DNA of 7,943 nt from MESE01 sp036675035 (GCA_036675035.1 JAKFFO010000065.1:1-7943); one strand, 5' to 3'; positions 1 to 6,460 are shown, counted from the stretch's first letter. Numbers and translations: made by a program. The notes: generated by a model from the sequence alone, not told the origin.

Positions 1-2141
1 TCCACCGCACCAGCAGCGGGCGCGACCTGATGAGCCAGTTGACGAAGGCAACGCCGCGCCTGCTGTGCACGCTGGTGCACAAGTTCGGCCGCAAGGAAGT
101 GGACGACTTCGATGCGTTCATCAAGGAACTGGAAGCGCAGCCGGTGCAGACGGTGGGCGAGGTGTTCGTGTTCGTCGACGAATGCCACCGCACGCAGAGC
201 GGCAAGCTGCACAAGGTGATGAAGGCGATGCTGCGCAACGCGGTGTTCATCGGTTTCACCGGCACGCCGTTGCTGAAGCAGGATGCGAAGAGCAGCCTGG
301 AAGTGTTCGGCGGTTATATCCACACTTACAAGTTCAGCGAGGCGGTGGAGGATGGCGTGGTGCTCGACCTGGTGTACGAGGCGCGCGATATCGACCAGCG
401 GCTCGGCTCCCAAACCAGGATAGACCAATGGTTCGAGGCTAAAACCAGGGCGTTGAACGACTGGCAGAAAGATGAACTGAAAAAGCAATGGGGCACGATG
501 CAGAATGTGCTCAGCGCGAAGGCGCGCATGGATCGCGTGGTGGCGGACATCATTTTCGATTTCAGCGTGAAGCGGCGCTTGTCAAGCGAGCGCGGCAATG
601 CGATTCTGGTGGCGTCCAGCATTTATGACGCCTGCAAGTACTTCACCCTGTTCCAGAAGACGCAGTTCAAGGGCAAGTGCGCGGTGGTGACTTCCTACAA
701 TCCGCTTGCGCGGGATATCACGCTCGAAGAAACCGGCGCGAATACTGAAACCGACAAGCAATTCATATACAACAGCTACACCGAGCTGCTGAAGAACGTC
801 GATGCCAAACCGAACATGAGCAAGACCGAAACCTACGAAGAGTGGGCCAAGGGATTGTTCATCAGGGAACCGTCGAACATGAAACTGCTGGTCGTGGTGG
901 ACAAGCTGCTGACGGGATTCGACGCGCCGCCCTGCACTTATCTGTACATCGACAAGTCGATGCAGGACCACGGACTGTTCCAGGCGATCTGCCGCACCAA
1001 CCGGCTCGATGGCGAAGACAAGGACTTCGGCTATATCGTCGATTACAAGGATCTGTTCAAGAAGGTCGAAAACGCAATCGCGGTCTATACCTCGGAGCTT
1101 GACCATAGCGCAAGCGGCGCCGACCCCGAGATATTGCTGAAGGACCGCCTGAAGCTGGGCAGGGAGCGGCTGGACAATGCGCTCGAAGCGCTGGCAATCC
1201 TGTGCGACCCGGTGGAGCCGCCCAAGGACGAGCTGGATCATATTCACTACTTTTGCGGCAATACCGAAATCGCGTCCGACCTTGCCGAGCGTGCACCGCA
1301 GCGGGTGGCGCTGTACCGCCAGACCGTCGCGCTGATCCGTGCCTACGCCAACATCGCGGACGAGCTGGATGCGGCCGGATACGGTGCGGCGGAAATCGAC
1401 CGGATCAAGCGGCAGCTCGAAGACTATCTGAAGCTGCGCGACATCATTCGCCAGGCCAGCAACGAATCGCTCGACCTGAAGGCATACGAGGCCGACATGC
1501 GGCATCTGCTCGACACGTATATCGAGGCCCACGAGCCGCGCACGATTTCACCATTCGACGATATCGGTCTGCTGGACCTGATCGTGAAATCCGGCATTGC
1601 CGACGCGATCGCCACGCGCCTTGCCGACATGAAAGGCAACCAGGGCGCGATTGCCGAGACGATCGAGAATAACGTGCGCAGCACGATCATCAAGGAACAG
1701 CTGACCGATCCGGCGTACTACGAAAAAATGTCGGCCCTGCTCGACGAGATCATCGCGGCACGCAAGGCCAAGGCCATCGATTACGAGAAATACCTGGAGC
1801 GGATTGCGGAATTGGCGAAGAAGGTTACCGCCGGACTGGAAGAAGACACGCATGAACTGCTGAAGCGCAGCCCCGCGCTGCGCGCGGTCTACAACAGCTT
1901 GAAGAAGGATGCGGCGCAGTTCCATGCCGCTGCGCAAGCTGCGTCCGGCGACACCGGGGACCCGGTTTTGAATCTGGCGATCAGGGTCGACAGGGCGGTC
2001 AAGAATTCGCGGCCGGATGACTGGCGCGGACACGCTCCGAGGGAAAGCATCATCAAGACGGCGTTGCTGTCCGCGTTGGACGGCAATGTCGATTCCGTCC
2101 TGCAAATCTTTCCGATCATCGTTGCGCAGAGGGAGTATTGA
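1..2141 (+). CDS. hsdR: Type I restriction enzyme R subunit (HsdR), 5'-truncated by window edge
   Basis: ATP-dependent DNA-translocating and cleaving subunit of a type I restriction-modification complex, which works with HsdM and HsdS. The frame is open from base 3, so the ATG at 30 is internal. Counting from that ATG (703 residues), helicase motif II is DECH at 50-53, motif III FTGTP at 76-80, a TGFDAP motif lies at 295-300, and motif VI QAICRTNR at 318-325. The C-terminal part has the conserved wording of the HsdR_C/DUF3387 domain, for example LDLKAYEADMRHLLDTYIEA near 481-500 and ETIENNVRSTIIKEQ near 543-557. Full HsdR proteins are about 1000 residues, so roughly 300 are missing: the PD-(D/E)xK nuclease domain and the Walker A motif, expected to the left of the window. 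There is no internal frameshift or stop, so the truncation is only the window boundary. The family assignment is sure; activity cannot be judged without the N-terminus. Confidence 0.96.
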   Translation, partial: HRTSSGRDLMSQLTKATPRLLCTLVHKFGRKEVDDFDAFIKELEAQPVQTVGEVFVFVDECHRTQSGKLHKVMKAMLRNAVFIGFTGTPLLKQDAKSSLEVFGGYIHTYKFSEAVEDGVVLDLVYEARDIDQRLGSQTRIDQWFEAKTRALNDWQKDELKKQWGTMQNVLSAKARMDRVVADIIFDFSVKRRLSSERGNAILVASSIYDACKYFTLFQKTQFKGKCAVVTSYNPLARDITLEETGANTETDKQFIYNSYTELLKNVDAKPNMSKTETYEEWAKGLFIREPSNMKLLVVVDKLLTGFDAPPCTYLYIDKSMQDHGLFQAICRTNRLDGEDKDFGYIVDYKDLFKKVENAIAVYTSELDHSASGADPEILLKDRLKLGRERLDNALEALAILCDPVEPPKDELDHIHYFCGNTEIASDLAERAPQRVALYRQTVALIRAYANIADELDAAGYGAAEIDRIKRQLEDYLKLRDIIRQASNESLDLKAYEADMRHLLDTYIEAHEPRTISPFDDIGLLDLIVKSGIADAIATRLADMKGNQGAIAETIENNVRSTIIKEQLTDPAYYEKMSALLDEIIAARKAKAIDYEKYLERIAELAKKVTAGLEEDTHELLKRSPALRAVYNSLKKDAAQFHAAAQAASGDTGDPVLNLAIRVDRAVKNSRPDDWRGHAPRESIIKTALLSALDGNVDSVLQIFPIIVAQREY

Positions 2142-2143
2142 TG
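2127..2143 (+). promoter_or_regulatory. Ribosome-binding site and stop/start overlap of the metallopeptidase gene
   Basis: AGAGGGAG lies five bases before the ATG at 2141, inside the last codons of hsdR. The TGA of hsdR (2139-2141) and this ATG share one base. This arrangement decides the start codon and points to translational coupling between the two genes. Confidence 0.75.
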
Positions 2144-2857
2144 TCGTCCAGGCTCAGGCTCGGGAAGATCGATATCGAGGTTGTGCAGAAGGACATCAGG
2201 AACGTTCACCTCAGCGTTCATCCGCCGGCAGGGCGGGTCCGGATCGCCGCGCCTGCACACATGAAGCTCGACACGATCCGTGTCTTCGCGATTTCGAAGC
2301 TGGACTGGATCAAGCAGCAGCAAGCCAAACTGCGCAAGCAGGACCGCGAGACACCGCGCGATTATGTCGACCGCGAAAGCCACTATGTCTGGGGGAAGCG
2401 TTATCTGCTGAAGGTTATCGAGCAAGATGCCGCGCCTCGGGTCGAGCTGACGCCGCGCACGCTTCGCCTGCATGTGCGACCCGGCACCGATCGCCAACGA
2501 AGACGGATCATTCTCGAAGGCTGGCATCGGCAGCAGCTACATGAAGCAGTACCGTTGCTGCTGGCGCATTGGGAGCCAGTGCTGGGCGTCAAGGTGGCGC
2601 GATACTTTGTGCAGCATATGAAGACGAAATGGGGAAGCTGCAATTCGCCCCGAAGGACTATCCGCGTCAACACCGAACTCGCAAAAAAGCCGGCCCAGTG
2701 TCTTGAATACATCATCGTCCACGAGTTGGTACACCTGCTGGAGCCATCGCACAACACTCGCTTTGTTGCGTTGATGGATCGGTTCATGCCGGATTGGCGA
2801 GCGCGGCGGCAGCTGCTTAACCAGTTGCCCGTGCAGCATGAGGAATGGGATTATTAG
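2141..2857 (+). CDS. YgjP-like (DUF45/PF01863) zinc metallopeptidase coupled to hsdR
   Basis: A 238-residue member of the YgjP/WLM-type metallopeptidase group, often annotated as M48 family. The zinc site HELVHLLEPSHN at residues 194-205 gives HExxH plus a third histidine at 204. It is preceded by the family signature HMKTKWGSCNSPRRTIRVN (about 164-182). There is no signal peptide or membrane segment, so it is probably cytoplasmic. The ATG at 2141 shares its A with the hsdR stop (TGATG) and follows an AGAGGGAG Shine-Dalgarno site at 2128-2135. A TTG one codon earlier (2138) is possible but sits too close to the ribosome-binding site. Such peptidase genes recur next to type I restriction genes, but their substrate there is not known to me. 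Proteolysis of HsdR or another restriction-complex component is inference only. All metal ligands are intact. Family call sure; role unknown. Confidence 0.9.
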   Translation: MSSRLRLGKIDIEVVQKDIRNVHLSVHPPAGRVRIAAPAHMKLDTIRVFAISKLDWIKQQQAKLRKQDRETPRDYVDRESHYVWGKRYLLKVIEQDAAPRVELTPRTLRLHVRPGTDRQRRRIILEGWHRQQLHEAVPLLLAHWEPVLGVKVARYFVQHMKTKWGSCNSPRRTIRVNTELAKKPAQCLEYIIVHELVHLLEPSHNTRFVALMDRFMPDWRARRQLLNQLPVQHEEWDY

Positions 2858-3378
2858 GATGCAAGCCGGCAGAGATCGTGTGGCCGAAACTTAGCTGAAA
2901 ACGTATGTTGTAAACCGGCTCGCATTGCGATCGGCGATTTGCCCGTTATTCCTTGATCTGCGCTATTGATGAATGCGCCATGTCAGAAAAATGCCTCCAT
3001 TTTTTCTGACATGCGGAATCAAAATGTTTCTGTTTTTAAAAATTGGACTCGTTTCGCCAGTTACCCGAAATCAGCGATATATTAAAAGAACGCTGAACCA
3101 TGACGCAAACGCAGGCACTTTCCCATAATTATTGGAACGGCAACCAACACCGTACCGCCGTTGTCTGATTCATGTTGAAAATTTCTTTACCACGCAAAGT
3201 GGCGTCCGCACACTGGGTGATGTCCGGTAAGAAATCTTCGAAGTCCCCACGATCCGATAAACGCGCTTCGGGCTCCGTCACCGGAACGAAAAGAATACGT
3301 CAGAATCAGTTTCGTATTATCGGTTCGGGTCACCGCAATGAACGCGGCAAATGATCCATCCAGCCCCGGAGGAAACAC
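2858..3378. other. 520-base gap without a convincing gene
   Basis: The stretch between the restriction locus and the lactate dehydrogenase gene is visibly richer in A/T than its flanks, especially 2979-3090 and 3171-3200. It holds an inverted repeat (2979-3013), the short complementary blocks AGCCGG and CCGGCT about 45 bases apart just after the peptidase stop, and a TATTAT -10-like hexamer at 3315-3320 without a good -35. A 60-codon frame at 3172-3354 has no Shine-Dalgarno site and low-complexity basic content, so I do not call it. The region should contain the promoter of the downstream dehydrogenase gene, but I cannot place it with confidence. It probably marks the right edge of the restriction island. 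Confidence 0.5.
2979..3013. repeat. Perfect 13-bp inverted repeat (hairpin) with 9-nt spacer
   Basis: The left arm CATGTCAGAAAAA (2979-2991) pairs fully with the right arm at 3001-3013. If one T (3000) is bulged, two more pairs form and the loop shrinks to CCTC. The T-run lies inside the right arm, not after it, so this is not a standard intrinsic terminator. Each arm can also be read as starting TGTCAG, so paired ends of a lost insertion element or a binding site for a dimeric regulator are alternatives. The structure is certain; its function is unknown. Confidence 0.7.
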
Positions 3379-4377
3379 ATGCGTGTCGCGGTATTCAGCA
3401 CCAAAAAATACGACAGAACCTTTCTCGACGGCGCCAACGATGCGGGTCACGAGCTGGTCTACCATGAAGTGCCGCTGACGCCGGCCACGGCGCCGCTGGC
3501 AGCCGGTTATCCGGCGATTTGCGCGTTCGTAAACGATCAGCTGTCGGAACAGACGCTGACGGCGCTGCATGCGGGCGGCACGCGGCTTGTCGCGTTGAGG
3601 TCGGCCGGTTTCAATCACGTCGATCTTGCCGCGGCGGATCGTCTGGGCCTGGCGGTCACACGGGTGCCGGCGTATTCACCGCATGCGGTTGCCGAGCATG
3701 CGGCGGCACTGGTACTCAGTCTCAATCGCCGTACCTTCCGTGCATACAACCGTGTACGGGAAGGCAATTTTTCGCTGGAGGGATTGCTCGGTTTTGACCT
3801 GCATGAAAAAACCGTCGGCGTGATCGGCACCGGCAAGATCGGGCTGGCCTTTGCGCGCATCATGCACGGCTTCGGCTGCCATATCGTGGCGAGCGATCCG
3901 TATCCCGATCCGGACGCGCCGGCGTATGTCCGGTACGTCAGCGCTGCGGAAATGTATGCGCAGGCCGACATCATTTCGCTGCACTGCCCGCTGACGCCGC
4001 AAACCCATCAGTTGATCGACAAAGCCGCGATCGCGCAAATGAAAACCGGCGTGATGCTGATCAACACCAGCCGCGGCAGGGTGGTCAATACGCATGCGCT
4101 GCTGAGCGGGCTGAAGTCCGGCAAGATCGGATTTGTCGGGCTCGACGTTTACGAAGAAGAAGAAAACCTGTTCTTTCGCGACCTGTCCGATCGCATCATC
4201 GACGACGACCTGTTCATGCGGCTGACAACCTTTCCGAACGTGCTGATTACCGGGCACCAGGGGTTTTTTACCCGCGAGGCGCTGCACAACATTGCGCAGG
4301 CGACCTTGGCGAACATCACTGCCTTCGAAACGGGGCAGGGAACCATGCACCGCGTCACCGCAAAGAACATCGCCTGA
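3379..4377 (+). CDS. ldhA: D-lactate dehydrogenase (LdhA-type D-2-hydroxyacid dehydrogenase)
   Basis: NADH-dependent reduction of pyruvate to D-lactate, a cytoplasmic fermentative reaction that regenerates NAD. The 332-residue length is usual for the family. The sequence follows E. coli LdhA closely from memory: FSTKKYD near the N-terminus, ALRSAGFNHVDL (72-83), the NAD-binding GTGKIG at 150-155, and Asp173 ending the second beta strand, which favours NAD over NADP. The catalytic set Arg232, Glu261 and His293 has the same 29- and 32-residue spacing as Arg235/Glu264/His296 of the Lactobacillus enzyme. The ATG follows a strong GGAGG site at 3367-3371 with a seven-base gap. It stands alone: no gene is close upstream, and the next gene converges from the other strand. 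Substrate is inferred from family resemblance; another 2-ketoacid is possible. Confidence 0.92.
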   Translation: MRVAVFSTKKYDRTFLDGANDAGHELVYHEVPLTPATAPLAAGYPAICAFVNDQLSEQTLTALHAGGTRLVALRSAGFNHVDLAAADRLGLAVTRVPAYSPHAVAEHAAALVLSLNRRTFRAYNRVREGNFSLEGLLGFDLHEKTVGVIGTGKIGLAFARIMHGFGCHIVASDPYPDPDAPAYVRYVSAAEMYAQADIISLHCPLTPQTHQLIDKAAIAQMKTGVMLINTSRGRVVNTHALLSGLKSGKIGFVGLDVYEEEENLFFRDLSDRIIDDDLFMRLTTFPNVLITGHQGFFTREALHNIAQATLANITAFETGQGTMHRVTAKNIA

Positions 4378-4547
4378 CCGGCCTGCGCTTGCTGCGCTTC
4401 CGATCGCGGTCATCCCGCTGCTCATGTTTCCAGCATCAACCGCGCCGAGCGCAGCTTGTTGGCACGCAGCGCGGAAATCGGACCGGACGGCTTTGACCAC
4501 AGTGATCCGGCCATCGTAAATATCCGGCCCGTTGAAACGATCCAGGA
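4378..4547. other. Short gap between two convergent genes
   Basis: The 170 bases between the stops of the dehydrogenase and the ABM-domain gene contain no clear hairpin with a T-run. The reading frame of the dehydrogenase stays open for 57 sense codons after its TGA, ending at a TAA (4549-4551) that overlaps the convergent stop. The translated tail has a protein-like stretch (GPDGFDHSDPAIVNIRPVE), but I recognise no family, and GC-rich DNA often keeps frames open by chance. Confidence 0.3.
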
Positions 4548-4862
4548 TTAAAACCCGTACTCCCGCTCGACCCGGCAAACCCTAACCCGAAACGACCGGT
4601 ACCACTCCGTGGCCCGTCGCTGCGCTTCGCCATGCTCAGCGTTTTCCTTCCACGCCTTTATTGCATCAAGGTCTTTCCAGTATGAGATGAAGATGCCGGC
4701 GTCGCTGCCGGCCGTTTCAAACCCGAGATATCCGGGCTGCCTTGAAGCAAGGTCGACCATTTTGATCGCCATTTTTCCATAGCCGTTGTCGCCTTCACGG
4801 CGTATCGACGTAAAGATAACCGCGTAGTACGGCGGCTCCCGTTTGGTGACGTTTATATGCAT
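4548..4862 (-). CDS. ABM-fold (antibiotic biosynthesis monooxygenase-like) protein
   Basis: A 104-residue single-domain protein of the ABM superfamily, the COG2329-like group often labelled heme-degrading monooxygenase HmoA. Visible family features are the first strand YYAVIFTSI (12-20), the turn QPGYLGFET (42-50), ISYWKDLDAIKAWKENAEH (59-77) and the ending WYRSFRVRVCRVEREYGF. The frame is open 33 codons further upstream, but the conserved part begins just after the ATG at 4862, and a GGAAAA element precedes that ATG. The longer start at 4961 would run through the shared promoter region. Proteins of this fold act as cofactor-free or heme-dependent oxygenases, usually as dimers. The substrate cannot be told from sequence, and heme degradation is only one possibility. 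It is transcribed divergently from an AraC-type regulator, which probably controls it. Confidence 0.85.
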   Translation of the reverse strand: MHINVTKREPPYYAVIFTSIRREGDNGYGKMAIKMVDLASRQPGYLGFETAGSDAGIFISYWKDLDAIKAWKENAEHGEAQRRATEWYRSFRVRVCRVEREYGF

Positions 4863-4928
4863 GGCGGTTTTCCGTGGTTGGTTGTCGATGACGAATTTGC
4901 CGCGACGAATTATCGGCATGGGACGCAC

Positions 4929-4961
4929 TTTATAATGCGGCTTCGAGACTTTGAATCTCAA
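4929..4961 (-). promoter_or_regulatory. Possible promoter of the ABM-domain gene
   Basis: On the minus strand TTGAGA (4956-4961, one mismatch to TTGACA) and CATTAT (4932-4937, two mismatches to TATAAT) are separated by 18 bases. They lie about 70 bases before the ATG at 4862 and overlap the -10 box of the divergent regulator, so the two promoters would compete. Predicted by eye only. Confidence 0.35.
4931..4936 (+). promoter_or_regulatory. Perfect -10 box upstream of the AraC-family gene
   Basis: TATAAT stands 70 bases before the TTG start at 5007. No recognisable -35 hexamer is found 16-18 bases upstream (the sequence there is AATTAT-like), which would suit an activator-dependent or weak promoter. 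Confidence 0.4.
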
Positions 4962-4971
4962 TTCCGCTCAA
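4957..4971 (+). promoter_or_regulatory. Candidate AraC-type operator: two CTCAA half-sites
   Basis: CTCAA occurs at 4957-4961 and 4967-4971, a 10-base period that puts both on the same face of the helix, as tandem half-sites of AraC-family regulators often are. The repeat lies between the divergent genes, downstream of the plus-strand -10 box and over the candidate minus-strand -35. The words are short, so chance is not excluded. Confidence 0.25.
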
Positions 4972-4993
4972 CTTTTTGTTTGATCGTCTTAAT

Positions 4994-5009
4994 CAGGGAG
5001 TTATTGTTG
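4994..5009 (+). promoter_or_regulatory. Ribosome-binding site that decides a TTG start
   Basis: CAGGGAG at 4994-5000 is six bases from TTG 5007; the other in-frame TTG (5004) is only three bases away. No in-frame ATG lies at a usable distance. Use of TTG would keep expression of the regulator low, which is common for such genes. Confidence 0.6.
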
Positions 5010-5942
5010 GATGCCTTAAGCCGATTACTGGCGCTCTATCCGGTCCATGTGGTGCTCGACTACCGCTGCCGACTGGGCGCACCCTGGCGCCTGGATGAAC
5101 CGGCTGTCGGGTCCGGTGTCGCGCCGTATCACTTGATTGTGGACGGCGACGCGTGGCTCGGTGTCGGCGATGAAGAGGAGGTTCTTTTGCATGCGGGCGA
5201 TATCGTGGTGCTTCCGCATGGAACCGCCCACAGCTTGCGGATGCAGCACGGCGCCGCACTTCAGCCGGCCCAATCGCCGCAACCGCCGCATATCGCGCCC
5301 GGGCCCCAGGTGGTACGAAAAATGATCAATGATGCGGCCGGTCCGGCAACCGACATTCTGTGCGGACGTTTCGTCGCGGACAAGTCGGCGCCGCATGCAT
5401 TGCTCAACATGCTGCCGCCATTGATCCTGATCCGAACGGCCGGGCGCCCGGAGCTTGCCGCGATGAGAACGCTGATCACCTTGCTGCGCGATGAGACGGA
5501 AACAATACAGCCCGGTGCCGAAGCTGTAGCGTCGCACCTCGCATCGGCGTTGTTTTCGATGGTGATTCGCGCCTGGCTGCAGCAGAAGACCGGTGCTAGC
5601 GGGCTGTTTGCACTGCTTGCCGATCATCGTCTGCCGAACGCACTGAAGGTCATGTTGTCCGAACCGGCAGGCGATTGGACGGTCGAAACACTGGCACACG
5701 CTTGCCATGTATCGCGGGCCACATTCGCGCGCCTGTTCCGGCAATGCTCGGGAGCCACGCCGGGGGAGATTCTGGCCCGCACGCGAATGGCGCAAGCCGC
5801 GCAGTGGCTGGCGCAAGGCCGGCGCTCCACCGTGGAAATCGGCGAAGCGGTCGGCTACAAGTCGGAGGCTGCGTTCAATCGAATGTTCAAGCGGACCTTT
5901 GGTGTCGGGCCGGGGCAGTATCGACGCATGCAGCGCAAGTAA
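5007..5942 (+). CDS. AraC-family transcriptional regulator with N-terminal cupin domain
   Basis: A 311-residue DNA-binding regulator. The N-terminal half resembles the cupin_6 sensor domain: a short lead, then YHLIVDGDAWLGV, followed by HAGDIVVLPHGTAHSL, the typical cupin strand and turn. The C-terminal part is a double helix-turn-helix from about residue 224. The first recognition unit is VETLAHACHVSRATFARLFR, and the second carries the AraC signature IGEAVGYKSEAAFNRMFKRTFG, ending close to the C-terminus. I chose the TTG at 5007 because CAGGGAG (4994-5000) lies six bases before it and the protein then starts MDALSRLLALYPVHVV, as family members do. The longest open frame, from 4857, would overlap the divergent gene and its promoters. 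The effector is unknown. Divergence from the ABM-domain gene suggests that gene, and perhaps itself, as targets. Confidence 0.9.
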   Translation: MDALSRLLALYPVHVVLDYRCRLGAPWRLDEPAVGSGVAPYHLIVDGDAWLGVGDEEEVLLHAGDIVVLPHGTAHSLRMQHGAALQPAQSPQPPHIAPGPQVVRKMINDAAGPATDILCGRFVADKSAPHALLNMLPPLILIRTAGRPELAAMRTLITLLRDETETIQPGAEAVASHLASALFSMVIRAWLQQKTGASGLFALLADHRLPNALKVMLSEPAGDWTVETLAHACHVSRATFARLFRQCSGATPGEILARTRMAQAAQWLAQGRRSTVEIGEAVGYKSEAAFNRMFKRTFGVGPGQYRRMQRK

Positions 5943-6216
5943 AAGCCGCATTGGCCGGCGCGGTCGAGCGTTTTCAAGAGCGCCCATTTGAGTCGGCAGC
6001 CGGTAATGACGCAGAGGGAAGCCTGGGTCGAGTGTAGAAATGCGGTCGCGTGGAACCGAGCCGCAGGTTATCTGCCGGGCATCGAGCGATATGATTCATC
6101 CACACTAAAAACCGCCTTCAAGCAGGCGATTCATATAGTGCCAATCCGGCAAGTCACACCTTCGCCACGGGGCGGTTACCGGAACAGGCCCTTGCGCAAA
6201 TCCCCAAATTACCTAT
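5943..6216. other. Gap between the AraC gene and the Fur-controlled promoter
   Basis: No convincing gene. Part of a 195-codon frame (5988-6575) crosses it, but that frame runs out of register into the PepSY gene and resembles nothing. The region contains a nested inverted repeat: CACTA (6103-6107) with TAGTG (6136-6140) outside, and CGCCT (6113-6117) with AGGCG (6124-6128) inside. This could fold and end transcription from the regulator gene, though no T-run follows. The word GATTCAT is repeated at 6093-6099 and 6128-6134. Confidence 0.4.
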
Positions 6217-6245
6217 CGACTGCCGCTTTTAGAAATGAGTATAAT
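6217..6245 (+). promoter_or_regulatory. Sigma-70-type promoter of the PepSY operon
   Basis: TCGACT (6217-6222, four of six matches to TTGACA) and a perfect TATAAT (6240-6245) are separated by 17 bases. Transcription would begin near 6252, leaving a leader of about 205 nt before the PepSY gene. The -10 box lies inside the Fur box, so repressor and RNA polymerase would exclude each other. Confidence 0.65.
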
Positions 6246-6259
6246 GAGAATTATTATCA
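6240..6259 (+). promoter_or_regulatory. Fur box (iron-responsive operator)
   Basis: TATAATGAGAATTATTATC (6240-6258) matches 16 of 19 positions of the classical consensus GATAATGATAATCATTATC. In the 7-1-7 view, TGAGAAT-T-ATTATCA (6245-6259) has a single mismatch to TGATAAT-N-ATTATCA. With iron-loaded Fur bound here, the overlapping promoter would be shut; under iron shortage it would open. This agrees with the PepSY-TM gene downstream, a family commonly linked to iron uptake. Confidence 0.85.
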
Positions 6260-6322
6260 TTTGTACTTAATCTGGTCATCGCCTGTTCGCGAACTGCCCT
6301 CTCAAATTGTAAAAGGTCTCTT

Positions 6323-6460
6323 ATGGCATGTTGCCACGTCCAGCCACTTGGCACTGCGCTTTCGCGCTGCATGTTCCAACGTACTGTTTTCGCCTCGACT
6401 GGTTCGGCCGCGATGCGCTCAACGCGAACAGTTGAAACGGCAGGAGTCTTACTGCGATGA
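6323..6460 (+). CDS. Possible 45-codon leader ORF upstream of the PepSY gene
   Basis: A small frame starting MACCHVQPLG begins at an ATG preceded by AAAAGG (6311-6316) at a good six-base distance. It ends in a TGA (6458-6460) that overlaps the ATG of the PepSY gene (ATGATG at 6457-6462). It lies wholly inside the predicted Fur-controlled transcript. It has three cysteines (3, 4, 16), no membrane segment and no family I recognise, and its third-position GC is only about one half, so coding is unproven. It could serve as a translation-coupling leader peptide, or be chance. Confidence 0.35.
   Translation: MACCHVQPLGTALSRCMFQRTVFASTGSAAMRSTRTVETAGVLLR

Noticed and set aside
30..32. ATG at 30 as the start of hsdR
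   Set aside because: The frame is open to the window edge with family-like residues before it, and the nuclease domain and Walker A motif would be missing.
582..1532. 316-codon frame on the minus strand inside hsdR
   Set aside because: It is the antisense shadow of a clearly conserved gene and its translation resembles no family; GC-rich codon use leaves such frames open.
2979..3013. Inverted repeat as an intrinsic terminator of the restriction operon
   Set aside because: The stem is AT-rich and the T-run is inside the right arm rather than after the hairpin, and it lies over 120 bases beyond the stop.
3172..3354. 60-codon frame upstream of ldhA
   Set aside because: No Shine-Dalgarno site, lysine/arginine/serine-rich random-looking content, and no overlap or spacing that links it to a neighbour.
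3676..4578. 300-codon minus-strand frame across the lactate dehydrogenase gene
   Set aside because: Antisense shadow of ldhA. Only the part beyond the ldhA stop looks faintly protein-like, and it matches nothing I recognise.
5025..5987. 320-codon minus-strand frame over the AraC-family gene
   Set aside because: The plus strand carries clear cupin and AraC signatures; the antisense product is low-complexity and arginine-rich.
6285..6294. Palindrome GTTCGCGAAC as a LexA (SOS) box
   Set aside because: It fits neither the CTGT-N8-ACAG nor the GAAC-N4-GTTC spacing, and no SOS-type gene follows.
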